From Zonotrichia leucophrys gambelii (taxonomy: Eukaryota > Chordata > Aves > Passeriformes > Passerellidae): a stretch of 64,000 bases of DNA. Of the stretch, positions 63,601-64,000 are shown in pieces. The translations under genes and the position numbers were made by a program. The notes beneath the pieces are model-generated. The model saw only the letters and a list, made by a program, of their open reading frames with translations. It searched no databases and was not told where the DNA came from. Location: assembly GCF_028769735.1 (NCBI RefSeq), contig NC_088178.1:4840001-4904000 (forward strand), read 5' to 3'. The stretch's first letter is position 1. Every line of letters starts with the position of its first letter.

Positions 63601-64000
63601 CAATAATTTAGGATTCCAGTGAGCCATAAGAAGATGTTACACAGAGCAGATACAAAGAACTGAAGTTGAGCCAATGCTCTGAGCTGCCTTACTTCAAATG
63701 AGAAACCTTCCAAATCCATGTCAGATGCAATCTTTTCAAACAGAAGTTTACTCTTTTCATCTGATTTCATCACTTTGAGCTGAAGGAATTCTTGAAGATT
63801 CAAAACAGAGGCTTCCATCTCCTATAATGGTAGGTCAGTGTGATCATTTGAATATTGGGCCCAACCTTAGAAGAGCACTCATGACTGGATTAGAAACTCC
63901 TGCCTTACCCTGCCAATGCAGTCCAGCTCCTGCTGCATTTCGGTCAGTGCCCCATCGTGACGCTTCTGCCGCCGTTCTGACAGATACCTCCATGCACTGT
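39548..64000 (-). CDS. CCDC180: CCDC180, coiled-coil domain-containing 180 (34 exons, N-terminus outside window)
   Basis: A large coiled-coil protein (human about 1,700 residues) with DUF4455 in the N-terminal half and DUF4456 in the C-terminal half; its molecular role is poorly defined. The exon chain runs from 64000 down to the TGA at 39548-39550 and yields about 1,400 codons. Diagnostic stretches are the TINRALLDNERATAKLLFNL and EFMASEEIQNPPAVKMEMEN regions, LLPPTHTKSDVNEWY, EHLEKWFAES, and TFEHWADMIRMKLLSYQRQT. All borders are GT..AG and all phases agree except at 54247-54416, where the acceptor is uncertain. No frameshift or stop interrupts the frame, so it looks like a functional gene. 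The first exons and promoter lie to the right. Its 3' end faces the RABGAP1L promoter in tandem orientation. Confidence 0.94.
41070..41208 (-). CDS. CCDC180: CCDC180 exon w33
   Basis: 46 codons after a split Arg: SWPGIPETSVPDTPDYILCP then GHLAVVDARQAAYE. Acceptor ATATAG after a T-run, donor GAG|GTGCGT. Confidence 0.93.
41740..41845 (-). CDS. CCDC180: CCDC180 exon w32
   Basis: Encodes TEIPTEKMPTLMCRKQSELP then GTSKVQQSVRRGR. Acceptor TCCCAG, donor GGAG|GTAGTA (weak at +4/+5). Confidence 0.9.
42090..42201 (-). CDS. CCDC180: CCDC180 exon w31
   Basis: Encodes DCAAECAQNFFSALAALTEK then LLLEQDDTITVDDVKAA. Acceptor CAACAG, donor GCAG|GTAAGA. Confidence 0.94.
43196..43333 (-). CDS. CCDC180: CCDC180 exon w30 (DUF4456)
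   Basis: 46 codons: TRHRRKLHYSLGHPNNCLQL, EALCQEEMKRQKDQ and NTKMLQ. Acceptor TTAAAG, donor CAG|GTAATT. Confidence 0.94.
43596..43641. repeat. Direct tandem duplication, 23 bp x 2
   Basis: Two adjacent copies of ATCTCTGTATTTGTAATTTT plus TAC differing at one position (G/A). Intronic. Confidence 0.9.
44137..44297 (-). CDS. CCDC180: CCDC180 exon w29 (DUF4456)
   Basis: 53 codons: FQDQLKWFEEELSSVSQLVV, ESLLKEHEQKLSSF and LFNRQLKDWEDMK. Acceptor AAAAAG (weak tract), donor AAG|GTATGT. Confidence 0.94.
44659..44803 (-). CDS. CCDC180: CCDC180 exon w28 (DUF4456)
   Basis: Encodes EFYGDKKNPYLGMLEDLPDT, FEHWADMIRMKLLSYQRQTD and DYYNFCLG. Conserved core of DUF4456. Acceptor CTGCAG, donor GGGG|GTAAAT. 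Confidence 0.95.
44994..45060 (-). CDS. CCDC180: CCDC180 exon w27
   Basis: 22 codons: TFKGIILNILWNGNNTLLCL then GE, opening the DUF4456 region. Acceptor TTCTCAG, donor GAG|GTAAGG. Confidence 0.92.
45861..45899. repeat. GATA/GACA microsatellite
   Basis: Imperfect tetranucleotide units 'gatagacagatagatacata' and following, in the CCDC180 intron between w26 and w27. Likely polymorphic. Confidence 0.9.
45984..46055 (-). CDS. CCDC180: CCDC180 exon w26
   Basis: Encodes EKGRKSLTKDDRSQIFGKTP then TES. Acceptor TTTCCAG, donor TCTGA|GTAAGT. Accepted on phase and splice sites. Confidence 0.85.
46197..46599 (+). mobile_element. ERV solo LTR (ERVL-related)
   Basis: Begins TGTCCTGGTTCTGG, a start shared with the avian ERVL LTR ('...aggacagggttaattt'). 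Ends AACCATGACA. It contains 'cctaataaactgttttaatc', which includes an AATAAA signal, and 'tctcaactttatcttcacc' near the 3' part. It is about 140 bp upstream of exon w26 and antisense to CCDC180. Confidence 0.8.
47039..47120 (-). CDS. CCDC180: CCDC180 exon w25 (Lys/Arg/Ser-rich)
   Basis: Encodes KKRVSDAHSQKSSSKRSSRD then ETKRKK. Acceptor CCCCAG, donor AAAAG|GTGCGA. Strongly basic; phases match both neighbours. Confidence 0.9.
47857..47909 (-). CDS. CCDC180: CCDC180 exon w24 (53 bp)
   Basis: Encodes FDPSKKLRDLNRGKKIP, the start of a basic linker. Acceptor TTTTCAG, donor CCAG|GTGTGC. Confidence 0.9.
48478..48716 (-). CDS. CCDC180: CCDC180 exon w23 (low-complexity linker)
   Basis: The longest coding exon in the window (239 bp): EALPTPGTDGTLQEHSATP, then MVMGLDPDKFPLLNP and IFDDLAIKVIGNLA. 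The first half is a disordered Ser/Thr/Pro linker. Acceptor TTTCAG, donor CTGG|GTAAGG. Confidence 0.93.
49393..49506 (-). CDS. CCDC180: CCDC180 exon w22
   Basis: 38 codons: ALTSEELYAFAREMLEELEK then RSKYLDCFVVKANIPPAT. Acceptor CTTTTAG, donor ACT|GTAAGA. Confidence 0.95.
49710..50247 (-). mobile_element. ERVL-type solo LTR
   Basis: Reverse complement of the same avian LTR type: 'tgttgtggttttaaacccag', 'ttgctcaccacctgctgacc', 'ccaatttgggtcatctgtct', 'gcaatggctactgagaagat', ending 'attccagctgaa'. It has an internal ATA-triplet run at 49855-49871. It lies in the intron between w21 and w22, in the same direction as CCDC180. Confidence 0.87.
50382..50480 (-). CDS. CCDC180: CCDC180 exon w21
   Basis: 33 codons: VANSNLQSVTLKSYLEKIQQ then KIDAYVYSTADKE. 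Acceptor CTTTAG, donor GAA|GTAAGT. Confidence 0.93.
50893..51009 (-). CDS. CCDC180: CCDC180 exon w20
   Basis: 39 codons: ANEVLKQCGKKFASLSLSRA then FMEKVHQCLRKLRQQIKSE. Acceptor TTTAAG, donor GAG|GTACAA. Confidence 0.94.
51213..51357 (-). CDS. CCDC180: CCDC180 exon w19
   Basis: Encodes LFSENGDFTSEEVKFFNECL then QIDLIESSIKKDVEQLK and CLNQ. The LFSENGDFT motif is typical of the family. Donor CAG|GTATGC. Confidence 0.96.
51616..51762 (-). CDS. CCDC180: CCDC180 exon w18
   Basis: 48 codons: SVSSSNNLESEIHNQLESIR then YQQHLEEAFGKLRDSNVDFL and KSC. Acceptor CTGTTAG, donor GCAG|GTACAT. Confidence 0.93.
52284..52464 (-). CDS. CCDC180: CCDC180 exon w17
   Basis: Encodes KLSLHKENLECHCKVLAESL, EKEKAEFLKF and NLEYDLLHAPVTG. 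Acceptor TTCTCAG, donor CA|GTAAGT. Confidence 0.94.
53028..53079. repeat. Near-perfect inverted repeat (hairpin), 21-bp stem, 8-nt loop
   Basis: The arms at 53029-53049 and 53058-53078 are complementary at 20 of 21 positions; the single exception, 53036 with 53071, is a G.U-type wobble if the plus strand is transcribed. The loop is CACACTTC. It is intronic between w16 and w17. Confidence 0.9.
53546..53721 (-). CDS. CCDC180: CCDC180 exon w16
   Basis: After a split Arg: IRLCFFEHLEKWFAESLSNS, then a coiled coil ending NIYHVRA. Acceptor CATAG, donor GCTG|GTATTG. Highly diagnostic for the family. Confidence 0.96.
54247..54416 (-). CDS. CCDC180: CCDC180 exon w15 (acceptor uncertain)
   Basis: Encodes VFSTASGNSYTVLGLEKAG and then ESLPMYLKYVLITEAMFVEL plus KE, matching the family. 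The donor GAAAG|GTGAGC is clear. The only phase-0 acceptor compatible with w14 is ACGGAG at 54417, which lacks a pyrimidine tract. Better-looking acceptors (CTGCTAG giving a start at 54399; GATAAAG with a few more upstream codons) need a further exon between w14 and w15 that I did not find. Confidence 0.8.
54604..54651. repeat. AT-rich TTTATA repeat
   Basis: Short TTTATATA-type low-complexity tract in the intron between w14 and w15. Confidence 0.9.
55017..55183 (-). CDS. CCDC180: CCDC180 exon w14 (Glu/Lys-rich linker)
   Basis: Encodes EDRDSSKKSAGETKLTKKQ followed by a strongly acidic stretch (EIEETEEIEDKE) and EQGLSITQ. Donor CAG|GTGAGC. The acceptor GTGCCAG is preceded by sequence from a CR1 element that starts about 14 bp upstream. 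Confidence 0.88.
55197..55712 (+). mobile_element. CR1 LINE, passerine-type 3' fragment
   Basis: In CR1 order: 'gaggtgatcatcctgctctg', 'cacaatgtcagaaagacata', 'aagctattagagcagtctcc', 'ttccccagagggtgctggc', 'agggtttggacaatgctccc' and 'gggtcccttccaactcagga', ending in 'cactgtga'. The 5' truncation point lies about 14 bp from the acceptor of CCDC180 exon w14. It is antisense to CCDC180. Confidence 0.93.
55867..55930 (-). CDS. CCDC180: CCDC180 exon w13 (acidic linker)
   Basis: A 64-bp exon encoding NLQGTTDSTVEDQDNTSTVQ plus Thr. Acceptor CTTTTAG, donor ACAG|GTATTT. Low-conservation linker, accepted because both phases fit. Confidence 0.85.
56346..56472 (-). CDS. CCDC180: CCDC180 exon w12
   Basis: 42 codons after a split Arg: YETFKQIVMNEVMAYPKAIL, then WELISYSISISQHF and EIFKQ. 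Donor CAG|GTAAAA. Confidence 0.94.
57707..57822 (-). CDS. CCDC180: CCDC180 exon w11
   Basis: Encodes VRKDNLDTILEKMKMASSEE then LEEYLKNALSSLDQIRT. Acceptor CCTCAG, donor CTAG|GTATGA. Confidence 0.94.
58328..58501 (-). CDS. CCDC180: CCDC180 exon w10
   Basis: 58 codons: SDFKVMPRWHEQHCQGLSSC, then VQEAMDIWDVH and EQDNIIQ. Acceptor TCTTTAG, donor CAG|GTATAA. A 155-codon frame on the opposite strand is its shadow. Confidence 0.95.
58797..58870 (-). mobile_element. CR1 LINE, 3' tail fragment
   Basis: 'catagaatcacaagatatca' followed by 'gggagatcatttaaatctac' is the complement of a CR1 3' end. It lies in the intron between w9 and w10. Confidence 0.7.
59142..59261 (-). CDS. CCDC180: CCDC180 exon w9
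   Basis: 40 codons in phase 0: ITLLDKNICPAEDVEVVHSK, then a charged coiled coil ending EEELEHMD. Donor GAT|GTATGT. Confidence 0.94.
59708..59796 (-). CDS. CCDC180: CCDC180 exon w8
   Basis: Encodes SHNAECVEKMRVQYELVQEK then CQEKVQTCK. Acceptor ATTCAG, donor AAG|GTGAGT. Confidence 0.94.
59972..60379 (-). mobile_element. Passerine ERVK-like LTR, second copy
   Basis: Same family as the LTR at 3581-3959: shared 'gactccatgtt', 'ttattttatgata', the 'actataataaag'-like block, 'ctcagctttccaggagaaaa' and the end 'aatgtgaca'. Read on the minus strand it keeps an AATAAA at 60028-60033. No target duplication was found. It lies in the intron between w7 and w8, in the same direction as CCDC180. Confidence 0.83.
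60771..60850 (-). CDS. CCDC180: CCDC180 exon w7
   Basis: Encodes TLLPPTHTKSDVNEWYRTLE then NLNKNI. Acceptor GATAG, donor ATAG|GTAAGT. Confidence 0.95.
61541..61660 (-). CDS. CCDC180: CCDC180 exon w6
   Basis: Encodes EFMASEEIQNPPAVKMEMEN and then LSEQRLRVLQHI. It was found by expecting the missing family segment between w5 and w7; length (120 bp) and both phases fit exactly. Confidence 0.94.
61825..61988 (-). CDS. CCDC180: CCDC180 exon w5
   Basis: Begins TINRALLDNERATAKLLFNL and ends IQSF plus two bases. Acceptor ACACAG, donor TTTCAG|GTCAGA. Strongly conserved in the family. Confidence 0.96.
62229..62324 (-). CDS. CCDC180: CCDC180 exon w4
   Basis: 32 codons: IADVLTKYTVKLEEISFFLE then DVHRLINDKAM. 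Acceptor GCACAG, donor ATG|GTAAAT. Confidence 0.95.
63417..63527 (-). CDS. CCDC180: CCDC180 exon w3
   Basis: 37 codons: GLEELWNMIHEESSNRRKW then ESLKEIERSRAMK. This is a conserved helical stretch of the DUF4455 region. Acceptor TTGCAG, donor AAA|GTGAGC. Confidence 0.95.
63693..63821 (-). CDS. CCDC180: CCDC180 exon w2
   Basis: 43 codons, phase 0 at both ends: EMEASVLNLQEFL...DLEGFSFE. Acceptor TTATAG, donor GAA|GTAAGG. Confidence 0.93.
63909..64000 (-). CDS. CCDC180: CCDC180 exon w1 (cut by window edge)
   Basis: It reads SAWRYLSERRQKRHDGALTE and on to CIGR, ending at AGG|GTAAGG. The ERRQKRHD motif is typical of the N-terminal part of CCDC180. The exon continues past the edge or ends just beyond it. 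Confidence 0.85.

Larger units (their letters stand above)
39680..63908 (-). other. CCDC180: CCDC180 introns
   Basis: Introns between the listed exons range from about 100 bp to 1.4 kb. Apart from the listed LTRs, CR1 pieces, hairpin and simple repeats, I see no gene, structural RNA or extra conserved exon in them. Short ORFs on either strand are stop-free chance frames. Confidence 0.7.

Overview
This is vertebrate nuclear DNA and almost certainly avian, most likely a songbird. It carries CR1 LINE fragments with the characteristic bird 3' tail. It also carries ERVL-type LTRs of the avian class and two copies of an LTR that I recognise as a passerine type. Both genes have short exons with GT..AG introns. 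All protein-coding content that I can support lies on the minus strand and belongs to two genes.

Left part (1 to about 36.5 kb): the 5' half of RABGAP1L, a Rab GTPase-activating protein. A CpG island at about 36.03-36.56 kb holds the promoter and a probable non-coding exon 1 with a strong splice donor at 36265. After a first intron of about 19.3 kb, nine coding exons (16941 down to 4000) join in one unbroken frame of 440 codons. They cover the N-terminus, the PTB/PID domain and the kinesin-like (DUF3694) domain. The catalytic TBC domain and the C-terminal coiled coil must lie to the left of the window.

Middle (36.56-39.55 kb): a short intergenic interval. It holds a CR1 fragment abutting the CpG island, unremarkable sequence, and a striking purine-rich, strand-asymmetric GGCAA-type tandem array of about 1 kb (38.04-39.06 kb).

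Right part (39.55-64.0 kb): most of CCDC180 (KIAA1529/C9orf174 family), a long coiled-coil protein with DUF4455 and DUF4456 regions. I resolve 34 exons. Every junction is phase-consistent except that the acceptor of one exon (54247 to about 54416) is uncertain. Together they give about 1,400 codons ending at a TGA at 39548-39550. The N-terminal exons lie beyond the right edge. CCDC180 and RABGAP1L are in tandem on the same strand, about 3 kb apart.

Mobile elements sit in introns: several CR1 pieces, one degraded CR1 of about 1.7 kb, three ERVL-like or related solo LTRs, two copies of a passerine LTR family (one with a perfect 6-bp target duplication 33 nt past a splice donor), and one further LTR-like unit. 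The points most worth checking are the RABGAP1L-CCDC180 neighbourhood, a CR1 that appears to supply the splice-acceptor tract of a CCDC180 exon, the LTR next to the RABGAP1L donor, the GGCAA array, and a nearly perfect 21-bp hairpin in a CCDC180 intron. I found no tRNA, rRNA, CRISPR or operon-like system.
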